A stretch of DNA of 64,000 nucleotides from Rhizosphaericola mali (GTDB taxonomy: Bacteria > Bacteroidota > Bacteroidia > Chitinophagales > Chitinophagaceae), in the NCBI RefSeq assembly GCF_004337365.2, contig NZ_CP044016.1, positions 2,976,001 to 3,040,000 of the forward strand, in the 5' to 3' direction. This document shows positions 18,059 to 27,114 of the stretch, piece by piece. Numbering within the stretch: position 1 is the first letter of the stretch; the number at the start of each line of letters is the position of its first letter. The position numbers and the translations under genes are program-made. The notes under the pieces are model-generated. The model was not told the DNA's origin, searched no databases, and was given only the letters and a program-made list of their open reading frames with translations.

Positions 18059-20397
18059 AATCGAATATCTTCAGAAGATGCTCCAACCATAACTACAAAT
18101 TGTCCTGGCTCAACCACCATTTTTAAATCTTTATTATACATGGAGAACGCAGTATAAGGAAGTTTAAATGCAATCTTTTTTGATTCACCTGCTTTTAAAT
18201 TTACCCTTGCAAACTCACGTAATCTCATAGTGTAAGGCACCAAACTAGCCAAACTATCTTTTATATAAATTTGCATAATTTCTGTACCATCTACATTTGA
18301 AATATTCTCAACTTGAAACTGAACAGAAACACTATCATTTTTCCAATTCTGCGGAACTGTTACATATAAATTTGAATAAACAAATTTCGAATAACTAAGA
18401 CCAAATCCAAATGGGTACAAAAAACCCTTTTCCGAAGCATTGCCGCCTGCATCATCTGACATTTTTTGCGGAAACGTTAGTGGAATTTGACCTACATTTT
18501 TAAGGATTGGCGTTGCTAACTTCCCGCTTGGGTTATATTTTCCAAAAATTACATCAGCAATAGCATTACCAGTATATTCACCCAAATAATAAGTTTCTAG
18601 AATTGCATTCACTGAGTCTGCTGCTAGATTATAACTCGTAGGTCTACCACCAACATGTATAAATATTATTGGCTTTTTACAGTGAATCATTTCCTTAACC
18701 AATTCGTTCTGATGACCTGGCAGATCAAGACTCAATCGAGACTTGCTTTCTCCTACGGTTTCTAAATTATCTCCAACAACTAAAATTATAACATCTGATT
18801 TTTTAGCAATATTTACGGCAACATTAATACTATCCTGTTCTGCAGCATCCAAAGGAAAATATTGAATATCACTTTGAGGAAAATGCTCGTCAATATGATC
18901 TAAACCTTTTGTATAATTTAAATTTACAGCACTTGGCAAAGCATCACTAATTCCATCATATACAGTTTTTACCGCTGAATTCACTGGACCATATCGCGAT
19001 AACAAAGATCTTATTTCTTTAGCATTAGGGCCAATGATAGCAATATTCTTATATTTTTTAATATCTAATGGGAGTATATTTTGCTCATTTTTTAAAAGAA
19101 CAATACTCTCATGTGCCGCAGTCAAAGCAATGTGTTTAGCAGCTGTATTATGTACAATAGTATCTGCAGCTTTTTCATCTATATAAGGATGATCAAATAA
19201 TCCTAACCTAAATTTTACAGACAACACTTCACTAACTCTTTTATCCAAATCAGCCTCAGATAATTTACCCGTTTTGACAGCTTGTTTTATCGCGGCTAAA
19301 TATTCCTTAGGCTGATCAAAATTTGTGCGAACATTCATTCCTGCATGTAATGCCATTGCCGCAGCTTCTGTCGCATCTTTGGCTACATGATGTTTGGAAA
19401 ATAAATATTCAAATGCTTCGCTATCACTTACTACATATCCAGAAAATTGAAAAGCCTTCCTTAATATTTCAGTCAAAAAATAATAACTTCCTATAATGGG
19501 CTCACCATCATAATCATTATAACTTGCCATAACGCCCATCGGTCTAGCTTCTAAAAACGCAACTCTAAAAGGTTCCAAATAGATTTCCCATAATTCTCTT
19601 GGAGTCATTTGCGGATTGGCTCTCACATTCCCATCACGGCCTCCAATTGGAATACTATAAGCGGCAAAATGCTTCACTGTAGACGCAATACCATTAGATT
19701 GAATTCCCAATATTTGCTGTTTTCCTAATTGACTAATCAAATATGGTTCTGACCCATAAGATTCTTCTACTCGTCCCCATCTTGGATCCGTGGCAACATC
19801 TAAAATTGGGGAATATATATTCGTATATCCCAAGACTTTTCCTTCTTTTCCTGTAATTTTTCCAATATCGTATATTAAAGCACGATCAAAACTATTAGCT
19901 TGAGCTAATTGTGAAGGGAAATAGGTGGCTTTCATATGATTTAATCCCCTTATTCCTTCTGAGGTAAAGTCAACAGGGATTCCCAATCTAGTCTCCTCAA
20001 TAAACCATTTTTGAATAATGTTTAATGCATATGCATGGGATGAATACGGATATGCATAAACAGTATCTTTTCTTAGACCTGTTAATTGCTCGTCTATATT
20101 TCCAATCCCATATTTCCATAAACTATCTTTCCATCCTTCAGTCGGAAGACGATCATTTAAAACAGCTCCATAACCATACAAGGTGGCTAATTGATTTGCT
20201 TTTTCATTTAAAGTCATTTGACTTAGAAGATTTTCCACTCTATTTGAAATAGATTTAGATGCATCTTCATAAATATCCAATTTCCCATTTTTATTAAAAT
20301 CAATCCATTTGGGAGGATTACTCTGAGCTGTAGCATGAATAATGCTCATAATGTATATAGACAAAAGGAAAGATTGCCGTAAGTCAAAAATTTTCAT
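18037..20397 (-). CDS. Glycoside hydrolase family 3 beta-glycosidase
   Basis: A 786-residue exported GH3 enzyme with a signal peptide (SFLLSIYIMSIIHATAQ). The N-terminal TIM barrel carries TSEGIRGLNH, FPSQLAQANSFD, DPRWGRVEESYGSEP and the nucleophile region GYVVSDSEAF near residue 320. The C-terminal alpha/beta domain has IALTAAHESIVLLKNE and VIILVVGDNLETVGE, and the end is a fibronectin III-like domain (YPFGFGLSYSKF onward). Such enzymes act on beta-glucosides or beta-xylosides in the periplasm; the exact substrate is not readable. A near-leaderless promoter lies just upstream. Confidence 0.92.
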   Translation of the reverse strand: MKIFDLRQSFLLSIYIMSIIHATAQSNPPKWIDFNKNGKLDIYEDASKSISNRVENLLSQMTLNEKANQLATLYGYGAVLNDRLPTEGWKDSLWKYGIGNIDEQLTGLRKDTVYAYPYSSHAYALNIIQKWFIEETRLGIPVDFTSEGIRGLNHMKATYFPSQLAQANSFDRALIYDIGKITGKEGKVLGYTNIYSPILDVATDPRWGRVEESYGSEPYLISQLGKQQILGIQSNGIASTVKHFAAYSIPIGGRDGNVRANPQMTPRELWEIYLEPFRVAFLEARPMGVMASYNDYDGEPIIGSYYFLTEILRKAFQFSGYVVSDSEAFEYLFSKHHVAKDATEAAAMALHAGMNVRTNFDQPKEYLAAIKQAVKTGKLSEADLDKRVSEVLSVKFRLGLFDHPYIDEKAADTIVHNTAAKHIALTAAHESIVLLKNEQNILPLDIKKYKNIAIIGPNAKEIRSLLSRYGPVNSAVKTVYDGISDALPSAVNLNYTKGLDHIDEHFPQSDIQYFPLDAAEQDSINVAVNIAKKSDVIILVVGDNLETVGESKSRLSLDLPGHQNELVKEMIHCKKPIIFIHVGGRPTSYNLAADSVNAILETYYLGEYTGNAIADVIFGKYNPSGKLATPILKNVGQIPLTFPQKMSDDAGGNASEKGFLYPFGFGLSYSKFVYSNLYVTVPQNWKNDSVSVQFQVENISNVDGTEIMQIYIKDSLASLVPYTMRLREFARVNLKAGESKKIAFKLPYTAFSMYNKDLKMVVEPGQFVVMVGASSEDIRLKKVITL

Positions 20398-20402
20398 AAA
20401 CT

Positions 20403-20434
20403 CAAATATATTCTATTTTTTATGTAAATTACAA
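20403..20434 (-). promoter_or_regulatory. Promoter of the GH3 gene
   Basis: Read on the minus strand: TTG (20434-20432), 21-bp spacer, TATATTTG (20410-20403), a perfect -7 consensus. The start codon at 20397 begins 5 nt later, so the transcript is expected to be leaderless or nearly so. Confidence 0.6.
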
Positions 20435-20473
20435 TCAGTGGTTAACCATAACCAATTTCAAAACTAAACACTT

Positions 20474-21742
20474 ATGAAAACGCTTTCTTATTTACCCAAA
20501 CTATTGCTATTTTTTATTGGTATTCCTAACTCTCATGCTCAAATCATCTACGAAGATCATTTCGATTATTCTACGACACTAGATCAAAATGGTTGGATTC
20601 CATATGCTGGCGTAAATACAACAGCGCTTGCAACAACAAATGGGTTAAACTATCCCAATTATCCAAGTGTTGGAAATGCGGCCTACATTAGAGGAATTAC
20701 AGGCCAAGATGTTTACACACCATTTTCATTGAGGACTTTAGTTTATGGAAGTTTTCTTTTACAAGTTACAGAAAATGCCAACAAAGCTGGCTACATTACA
20801 TTTTTCAGTAAGAAAAATGCAGACAATAGTATTAATACGCAATACATTGGGAGGATTGTTATTAAATCTAATAATGATGGTACGTTTAAAATAGGCGCAA
20901 CAAACAATGCATTAACGAATACAGCCTATCCTCCAGTTTATTCTGTTAGCAATTTTAATAACAACCAGGTCTATTTAATATACATCAAATTTGATATCGC
21001 GAATAGTTATAACTTAAAAATCTGGGTAAAAGATCAAGGGATTTACAATACGGAGACCGATGCAGGACCTCCAGATGTTTCGACTATTGGTATCGCATCT
21101 GCCGGAAGTATATCTACTTCGGTAGATGCATTTGCGATAAGACAAGATCCTGATAATGTGACGGTTATTCTAGACGAATTGAGATTATTTGACAATTGGA
21201 ATCCTGAAACGCTACCACTACACCTTTTAAAATTCGAAGCTAAATATAAAAGCAATTCAGTACAATTGAATTGGACTACAACTAACGAAATTAACGTAAG
21301 TCATTTTGAGATTGAAAAAAGTATTGACGCTAACCACTTTGAAACAATAACCTATATCAAAGCAAATAATATTCCAACTATAATAAATGAATATCAATAT
21401 ATAGATGAAAAAACAACCGACTCTATCAATTACTACAGATTAAAAAATATTGACTTTGATGGAAGATTTACGTATAGCTCTATTATTCAAATTAAGATTA
21501 ACAACACTGGATTTAAAATTGGTTATTTAGGAAATAAGAAATTTTCATTTTTCCACCCAACTATAAAAAATAATTCCAAAGCTAATATTTACAATTCGTC
21601 TGGCATTTGTATAAAGACATTACAACTTTCTAATTTTTCCGAAAAAACAGAATTTGAACTTTCTAATTATCCACAAGGTATTTATTGGTTAAAATTTTTT
21701 GAGCAAAATCGACAAGCATGCATTCAATTTTCCAATAATTAA
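20474..21742 (+). CDS. Secreted protein with T9SS type A sorting domain
   Basis: A 422-residue protein with a signal peptide (LLLFFIGIPNSHAQ). Residues about 23-245 look like a LamG/concanavalin-like beta-sandwich (IIYEDHFDYSTTLDQNGW; GSFLLQVTENANKAGYITFF). Then comes the module often found before T9SS tails (LPLHLLKFEAKY, VQLNWTTTNEINVSHFEIE, INYYRLKNIDFDG), and finally a C-terminal sorting domain (NIYNSSGICIKTLQLSN, LSNYPQGIYWLKF). It should be exported by Sec, then across the outer membrane by the type IX system. Divergent from the GH3 gene with a short shared promoter region, so possibly a carbohydrate-binding partner (inference). Confidence 0.78.
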   Translation: MKTLSYLPKLLLFFIGIPNSHAQIIYEDHFDYSTTLDQNGWIPYAGVNTTALATTNGLNYPNYPSVGNAAYIRGITGQDVYTPFSLRTLVYGSFLLQVTENANKAGYITFFSKKNADNSINTQYIGRIVIKSNNDGTFKIGATNNALTNTAYPPVYSVSNFNNNQVYLIYIKFDIANSYNLKIWVKDQGIYNTETDAGPPDVSTIGIASAGSISTSVDAFAIRQDPDNVTVILDELRLFDNWNPETLPLHLLKFEAKYKSNSVQLNWTTTNEINVSHFEIEKSIDANHFETITYIKANNIPTIINEYQYIDEKTTDSINYYRLKNIDFDGRFTYSSIIQIKINNTGFKIGYLGNKKFSFFHPTIKNNSKANIYNSSGICIKTLQLSNFSEKTEFELSNYPQGIYWLKFFEQNRQACIQFSNN

Positions 21743-21804
21743 TAATTCTAATAATTTGACATAAAATTCAAAGAATATTACAGCACTAAACATATGCATA
21801 ATTG

Positions 21805-21812
21805 TAACTTTG
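21805..21812 (+). promoter_or_regulatory. Putative -7 box (TAACTTTG) of the MFS gene
   Basis: Perfect TAnnTTTG match ending 5 nt before the ATG at 21818, predicting a leaderless transcript. No convincing -33 TTG at standard spacing. Confidence 0.4.
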
Positions 21813-21817
21813 AATAA

Positions 21818-22999
21818 ATGGAAAAGGAACTCTCAAAAAGTCAAGTATATCTAATGGCAGTTGCCGCTGGTGTATCTGTTGCAAATATTTATTACAATCA
21901 ACCGATACTAAAAGACATTGCCAATTATTATCACATAGAGGAAGCCGCTGTGGGCAGCATTTCCATGCTTACTCAGATCGGTTACGGATTGGGATTGTTT
22001 TTTCTAATTCCCTTGGGCGACAAAATGAATAGAAAGAAATTAATTATCATTTTATTTTCTTTACTCATTTTAAGTCTATTGGGAATGGTCTTCGCTCCTA
22101 GTATTTTGACGGTGCAAATACTAAGTGTACTTATAGGAATACTTTCCGTAACTCCACAAATAATGATCCCAATGGCGGCGCAAATTAACCATCGAACCAG
22201 AGGCAAAACTGTTGGTACTATTTTAAGTGGATTACTTATTGGTATTCTTGCGGCAAGAGTTTTAAGTGGGTGGATTGCCGAGATATCTGCATGGAAAACC
22301 GTCTATGGGATTTCTGCCATACTATGTTTGGTTATGCTTTTGTTATTAGTCAAAACATTGCCCAACATACCCAATAGTTTTGAAGGAAATTATTTCTCCT
22401 TACTCGGTTCTGCATTAAAACAATTTACGAGATTTGGACACTTACGCGAGGCGGCTCTGATGGGAGCAGCATTATTTGGTGTATTTTGCTCCTTCTGGAC
22501 GACACTAACATTTCATTTAAGTGGAGATCCATTTAATTATTCTTCGGAAAAAATTGGCTTATTTGGAATTGTTGCAATAGTTGGAGCGATGATGGCTCCT
22601 ATAGTTGGCACTATTACCGATAAGGGGAAAACACGTATGGCATTAATCATTTGTGCGATTTTATGTTTAATAAGCGCTGTTTTAATCAAATTTTTCCCAA
22701 CATCTTTACTATTTTTCATCATCGCAATTATCCTAATGGATATTGGCGTACAAGGCGCGCAAGTTGCGAATAGTGCACGCATTTACGGTTTGGATAAAAA
22801 TGCGGGTAGTCGTATTAACACCATTTACATGACTTCCTATTTTTTAGGGGGAGCATTAGGTACTGCCGCAGGATTATTTTGTTGGAAAAATGGAGGTTGG
22901 GATATGGTAACCAATCAGATGATTTTATGGAGCCTCATTGGCTTATTAGTTGTCATATTGGGTGGATATTTTTTAAAAAATAAGAAAAAAGGAGTATAA
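21818..22999 (+). CDS. MFS transporter
   Basis: A 393-residue major facilitator with about 12 hydrophobic segments. The cytoplasmic loop 2-3 motif is visible as LGDKMNRKKL near residue 65. NIYYNQPILKDIA near residue 25 is typical of the subgroup annotated as drug or arabinose-efflux-like carriers (YgaY/YdhP-like). It ends 1 bp before the dehydrogenase gene at 23001, so the two form an operon; the substrate may be a hydroxyacid or a related compound (inference). Confidence 0.87.
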   Translation: MEKELSKSQVYLMAVAAGVSVANIYYNQPILKDIANYYHIEEAAVGSISMLTQIGYGLGLFFLIPLGDKMNRKKLIIILFSLLILSLLGMVFAPSILTVQILSVLIGILSVTPQIMIPMAAQINHRTRGKTVGTILSGLLIGILAARVLSGWIAEISAWKTVYGISAILCLVMLLLLVKTLPNIPNSFEGNYFSLLGSALKQFTRFGHLREAALMGAALFGVFCSFWTTLTFHLSGDPFNYSSEKIGLFGIVAIVGAMMAPIVGTITDKGKTRMALIICAILCLISAVLIKFFPTSLLFFIIAIILMDIGVQGAQVANSARIYGLDKNAGSRINTIYMTSYFLGGALGTAAGLFCWKNGGWDMVTNQMILWSLIGLLVVILGGYFLKNKKKGV

Positions 23000-23000
23000 T

Positions 23001-23864
23001 ATGAGTAGCATTAAAATTGGTTGGATTGGTCTAGGTGCAATGGGAAATCCAATGACAAATAATCTATTAAAAGCAGGATTTGAATTAAGTGTGTATAATC
23101 GTACCAAATCCAAAACCTCAGATTTAGTTGAAAAAGGAGCCAAAGCAGTTGATACACCAGAAGAATTATGGGAAGTAGCGGATGTAATTTTTATGATGGT
23201 GAGTAATGATCAATCTTGCAAGGACATCGTTTTGGAAGACGCTAATTTTCTGAATGCACCATCGGCAAGTGGAAAATTTTTAATTAATGTAAGTACCATT
23301 TCACCAGAGACTAGTTTGCAATTATTTGAAGCAGCAAAAGAAAAAGGTATTAAATATATTGACGCTCCTGTTTCTGGTAGTGCTGGAGCAGCGGCAACCG
23401 CAAGCCTTTTATTTTTAATTGGTGCAAAGGAATCAGAAGTACAAACGATCATTCCTGGGTTTGATGCGATGGGTAAGAAAAATTACTTTTTAGAAGAAGT
23501 CACTAAAGGTAATAAAGCGAAAATTGCAATTAACTATCTAATTGCTATTAACTATTTGGGAATTGCAGAGACCGTATTATTTGCACAAAATTTGGGGGTT
23601 GATAACGCAACGATGTTAGATGTCATTAATAATAGTGGGGCAGGAAATGTGACGAGCAAAATTAAAACAGAACCGATCGTTACAAAAAACTTTACGCCTA
23701 TCGCTTTTGCATTGGAAAATATGCTAAAGGATGTCAAACTTGCAAAAAATGAAGGCAATAATTTCCCATTGAGTGATGGATTATTGAAAGCATACACGGA
23801 TGCAAATGATGCTGGTTTTGGCAAAAAAGATGTGATGGAAATTTTAAGTTTTTTGGATAAATAA
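23001..23864 (+). CDS. NAD(P)-dependent beta-hydroxyacid dehydrogenase family protein
   Basis: A 287-residue member of the 3-hydroxyisobutyrate/glyoxylate reductase family. The Rossmann motif GLGAMGNPM opens the protein, followed by YNRTKSK (the Arg suggests NADP preference), the substrate-binding DAPVSGSAGAA near residue 118, and the catalytic Lys in GNKAKIAINYL near 173. It reduces or oxidises small beta-hydroxyacids in the cytoplasm. Cotranscribed with the MFS gene and followed by a strong terminator. Confidence 0.88.
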   Translation: MSSIKIGWIGLGAMGNPMTNNLLKAGFELSVYNRTKSKTSDLVEKGAKAVDTPEELWEVADVIFMMVSNDQSCKDIVLEDANFLNAPSASGKFLINVSTISPETSLQLFEAAKEKGIKYIDAPVSGSAGAAATASLLFLIGAKESEVQTIIPGFDAMGKKNYFLEEVTKGNKAKIAINYLIAINYLGIAETVLFAQNLGVDNATMLDVINNSGAGNVTSKIKTEPIVTKNFTPIAFALENMLKDVKLAKNEGNNFPLSDGLLKAYTDANDAGFGKKDVMEILSFLDK

Positions 23865-23867
23865 AAT

Positions 23868-23900
23868 AAATAAAGGGTTGCCAATTGCAACCCTTTATTT
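23868..23900. terminator. Bidirectional 14-bp hairpin terminator
   Basis: AAATAAAGGGTTGC and GCAACCCTTTATTT pair perfectly around CAATT. A-rich before and T-rich after, it sits between convergent genes ending at 23864 and 23899. Confidence 0.8.
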
Positions 23901-24150
23901 ATTTTGAAGCATTATATTTTTCAATATATTTTTCAATTTTTTGCAAACCATAAAGTGTACCTTGAAAAACAGGATTACCTACATTATCTTCTGCTCTAGT
24001 CATAAATGTTTGAATCGCTATTTTTAAATCTTTAATCTTAGATGCTTCATCAATCTGATGTTCACCTGGAGCAGGAATTTCTGTAGTAGAAAAAAATTGT
24101 TTTAATCTGGTCAATTCTGCGGACCACTCCGCTTTGGAAGAATAATTCAT
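23899..24150 (-). CDS. Small protein, possibly DUF6965-like
   Basis: An 83-residue soluble protein with the pattern LKQFF...EIPAPGEHQIDEASKIKDLKIAIQTFM and ending GTLYGLQKIEKYIEKY, which resembles small Bacteroidota proteins of the DUF6965 type (tentative). It lies 23 bp downstream of the NlpC/P60 gene on the same strand and is probably cotranscribed. Function unknown. Confidence 0.6.
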   Translation of the reverse strand: MNYSSKAEWSAELTRLKQFFSTTEIPAPGEHQIDEASKIKDLKIAIQTFMTRAEDNVGNPVFQGTLYGLQKIEKYIEKYNASK

Positions 24151-24173
24151 ATTGCAAATTTAAAAAACGATCT

Positions 24174-24929
24174 TTAAAAACGTTTGATAATTCTCAGATG
24201 ATGGGTTCTTTGTACCAACTCTTTGCTTATAATTCCTTCGTTATCAATTGAATCTATATGCACTCTTCCGGAAGAATGGATAATAGTAAATGGATCTAAT
24301 AAAATACCAACGTGCGTAATATTTCCTTCTGCATTATCAAAAAATGCCAAATCTCCACATTGCGTTGCTTGCAAAAATCCAACAACTTCTCCTTCTTTTG
24401 CCTGTTGAGATGCGTCACGCGGAAGCGTTTTTCCAAAAAACTTTAAAACATTTTGTACAAATCCGCTGCAATCTATCCCAAAGCTACTTCGTCCTCCCCA
24501 CAAATAAGAAGTGTTCATAAATTGCAGTGACAATTCTCTAATCGCATCCTCATTAAAACTGTTATAGTCCAATTTTAAAGAGCGCATTTTTTTGTAACGC
24601 ACTTTAAATTTTCCTATTTGTCGTACTTTATAAATCGGTGTACCTACCGAAATATACATCGGAGTTTCATTAAGGTAAACCATCGCACCATTTCTTTCTA
24701 CAAATCCGAGGGGAGCTTTTGCAACAAAGTGTTTAGTCACTTCCGTTAATTGAGTTGTTTGTACCCATCCTTCATAATGGTCAGCTATACATTTAACTTT
24801 GGTAAAATCCCCTTTTTTGTCCATTACCAATGCCTTTTCCCCAAATAAAATTTGGCTGATCATTTCGCTTCTATGCGAATTTTCGGCACGTATGGGAGCC
24901 GTAGCAACTATTGCGGCAACATATTGCAT
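24174..24929 (-). CDS. NlpC/P60 family peptidase with SH3-like domains
   Basis: A 251-residue protein: bacterial SH3-like repeats in the first 120 residues (MISQILFGEKALVMDKKGDF; GWVQTTQLTEV), then NlpC/P60 with catalytic Cys in WGGRSSFGIDCSGFVQ near 153 and His in ITHVGILL near 206. The layout matches YkfC-type gamma-D-glutamyl-L-diamino-acid endopeptidases that recycle cell-wall peptides. There is no signal peptide, consistent with the cytoplasmic recycling role of that class. Confidence 0.87.
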   Translation of the reverse strand: MQYVAAIVATAPIRAENSHRSEMISQILFGEKALVMDKKGDFTKVKCIADHYEGWVQTTQLTEVTKHFVAKAPLGFVERNGAMVYLNETPMYISVGTPIYKVRQIGKFKVRYKKMRSLKLDYNSFNEDAIRELSLQFMNTSYLWGGRSSFGIDCSGFVQNVLKFFGKTLPRDASQQAKEGEVVGFLQATQCGDLAFFDNAEGNITHVGILLDPFTIIHSSGRVHIDSIDNEGIISKELVQRTHHLRIIKRF

Positions 24930-25001
24930 AAATAAATTTACGGATTTTGGGCGTTAAGGTATGGAAATTAATACAATAGAGCATCTTACTCATAATATTT
25001 T

Positions 25002-25009
25002 TATCTTCG
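25002..25009 (+). promoter_or_regulatory. Putative -7 box (TATCTTCG) of the ECF sigma gene
   Basis: TATCTTCG is one base from TAnnTTTG and ends 4 nt before the GTG start at 25014, again implying a leaderless mRNA. No -33 TTG seen. Confidence 0.35.
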
Positions 25010-25013
25010 GTTA

Positions 25014-25586
25014 GTGAATTTTAGTAATAAACCATATAGAACGGATGAGGAAATTCTTTTCGATTTTGATAAATCGAAGGACAATCGTTTGTTGGGTGTA
25101 TTACTCCAACGTTACACATTACTTTTGCTCGGTGTGTGTATGAAATATCTGAAAAATGAGGAGGATGCCAAGGATTGCGTGCAACTCATTTTTATGAAAA
25201 TCATTGCTTATCTTCCCAATAATAAAGTGAGTAATTTTAAAAGCTGGTTGTATACTGTAGCTAAAAATCAATGCTTTATGTATCTTAGGTCTAAAAAATC
25301 GCAGGTACATGCCGAAGAAATCAACGATGATATTTTAGAAGAATTTCAAGCATTTAATTTTGATGCAGATAGAGAATATCTTCTATCCTTAATGGAAACT
25401 AAAATATCAGAATTACCTAATGGACAAAAAGAATGCATCGAATTATTTTTCTTAAAAAAAGAAACTTATAACGAAATTGTAGCACATACGGAGTTTACTT
25501 TGTTACAAGTCAAGAGTCATATACAAAATGGTAAAAGAAATTTAAAATTAATGATGGAAAAAAGCTTAAATGATTCCAACAGATAA
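25014..25586 (+). CDS. ECF RNA polymerase sigma factor
   Basis: A 190-residue sigma-70 family factor starting at GTG. Region 2 (about 25-95) contains LLLGVCMKYLKNEEDAKDCVQLIFMKI and NFKSWLYTVAKNQCFMYLR; region 4 (about 125-185) has ISELPNGQKECIELFFLKKETYNEIVAHTEFTLLQVKSHIQNGKRNL, the helix-turn-helix that reads the -35 element. It overlaps the next gene, a single-span membrane protein, by 17 bp; that protein is the candidate regulator. The regulon is unknown. Confidence 0.9.
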   Translation: MNFSNKPYRTDEEILFDFDKSKDNRLLGVLLQRYTLLLLGVCMKYLKNEEDAKDCVQLIFMKIIAYLPNNKVSNFKSWLYTVAKNQCFMYLRSKKSQVHAEEINDDILEEFQAFNFDADREYLLSLMETKISELPNGQKECIELFFLKKETYNEIVAHTEFTLLQVKSHIQNGKRNLKLMMEKSLNDSNR

Positions 25587-25929
25587 AGACATATTATCCC
25601 AAATTCCCATCTCTGATGAGTTACTTAACAAGTCATTGAAACATCAATTGTCTGATGATGATCAGCGATTGATGGATGAGGCGATATTGTCTTCTGATTT
25701 TTTGCAAGATGGCATTGATGGCCTCAGCAACTATTCTTCTTTGGAAAAAGCAAATAGGCAAGCTACAGATCTTAACGCTTATCTGCTCCAACAGTTAAAG
25801 CAAAAAAATAATGCCAAAAAACAATTAGGTTTAAAATACAGCAAAACAACCATTTTGTTGGTATTTGGCATTTTGTTGTTAATTGTGTTGGTGTTCTATC
25901 TTTTATTCGTAATTCCACACAAAATTTAA
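25570..25929 (+). CDS. Single-pass membrane protein coupled to ECF sigma factor
   Basis: A 119-residue protein: an acidic, helical cytoplasmic part (residues 1-90, with LSDDDQRLMDEAILSSDFLQDGIDGL) and one C-terminal membrane span (TILLVFGILLLIVLVFYLLFV). No zinc-binding HxxxCxxC anti-sigma motif is present. Position and the 17-bp overlap with the sigma gene suggest an anti-sigma or membrane tether role; this is inference. Its end overlaps convergent hemW by 4 bp. Confidence 0.6.
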   Translation: MIPTDKDILSQIPISDELLNKSLKHQLSDDDQRLMDEAILSSDFLQDGIDGLSNYSSLEKANRQATDLNAYLLQQLKQKNNAKKQLGLKYSKTTILLVFGILLLIVLVFYLLFVIPHKI

Positions 25930-27050
25930 AAGAAATCAGCAGCAATTCCATCTGCTAATAAAAAACCCTTATCCGTAAGAATTAAATAACCGTTTTGTTT
26001 GATCATCAACTCATTATCTAAAAATTTCTTGGCTAGTTTTTCAATTCTTTGGACGGAATTTTCGCCCCAATTTTCTGTAATTAATTGCAAATTAAGACCT
26101 TCCATCGTACGAAGGCTCGTCATAATATATTCTTCCAATTGCTGATGTGGAGTCAGGTTTTCAATTTCAAATGGAATTTCATTATTGCTAAGCGTTTGTA
26201 TATATTTCGCATTATTGGCGATATTCCATTGGCGACTATTTCCATTAAAAGAATGAGCAGAAGGACCAATTCCGATATATTTTTTCCCTTGCCAATATGC
26301 GCTATTGTGTCTACTATGAAATCCGGGTTTGCCAAAATTGGACACTTCATAATGATCAAATCCTGCTGTTTTCAATCTCTGCATCAAATATTCAAAATGG
26401 CGCGCTTGCTTGTCTGGATCTGTATTCTCTTTTTTATGTTGCGCAATCATTTTATCCAACGCCGTTCCCTCTTCCACCGTCAATGCGTAACAAGATAAAT
26501 GTGGAATATTTAATTGAATAGCTGTTTCTATATTCTTTTCCCAATTTTCATCAGAAAGCGTCGGTGTACCGTAGATTAAATCAATCGTAATATTTTCAAA
26601 ACCAGCCTCTTGTATATCTTTTATGCTTTGTAAAGATTGTTGCGAATTGTGCGCTCGATTCATCCAAACAAGATCTTCATTTTGAAAAGATTGTACTCCC
26701 AAACTGAAACGATTAATTCCGATACTTTTCCAAAATGCCAGTTTATTTTTCTGAATATCATCTGGATTGGCTTCTAAAGTAACTTCAGCATTTTCAGCTA
26801 TATTATATTGATTTCTAACCGTTTGTAATATCTCAGATAATTGTTCATCATTTAATAAAGACGGCGTACCTCCACCAAAATAAATACTTTCTATAATTTC
26901 ATTTTTGGGCAAATAAGTACTTCTTAATTGAATTTCTTTACAAATAGAAAGTATCATTTCAGACATAGAATGTAATGTCGTAGAGAAATGAAAATTACAA
27001 TAATAGCACGCTTTTTTGCAATAGGGAATATGTATATAGATCGATGCCAA
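25926..27050 (-). CDS. hemW: Radical SAM heme chaperone HemW
   Basis: A 374-residue radical SAM protein with the cluster motif CKKACYYCNF; the CxxxCxxCxF pattern (Phe, not Cys, after the third Cys) marks HemW rather than the oxidase HemN. YFGGGTPSLL, LEANPDD, RFSLGVQSF and ISCYALTVEEGT-like segments (here LSCYALTVEEGT) follow, with a C-terminal HemW domain. HemW carries heme to respiratory enzymes. The start is unsettled: the only canonical start is TTG at 27050, whose last bases lie inside a TACGTTTG box (27055-27048) that looks like a promoter -7 element. Confidence 0.9.
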   Translation of the reverse strand: MASIYIHIPYCKKACYYCNFHFSTTLHSMSEMILSICKEIQLRSTYLPKNEIIESIYFGGGTPSLLNDEQLSEILQTVRNQYNIAENAEVTLEANPDDIQKNKLAFWKSIGINRFSLGVQSFQNEDLVWMNRAHNSQQSLQSIKDIQEAGFENITIDLIYGTPTLSDENWEKNIETAIQLNIPHLSCYALTVEEGTALDKMIAQHKKENTDPDKQARHFEYLMQRLKTAGFDHYEVSNFGKPGFHSRHNSAYWQGKKYIGIGPSAHSFNGNSRQWNIANNAKYIQTLSNNEIPFEIENLTPHQQLEEYIMTSLRTMEGLNLQLITENWGENSVQRIEKLAKKFLDNELMIKQNGYLILTDKGFLLADGIAADFF

Positions 27051-27114
27051 ACGTAAAATTTAGGGCAAAGTTCCGGCAATTTTGTCCTTCGTCAAAATTT
27101 GAATAGAATAAACC

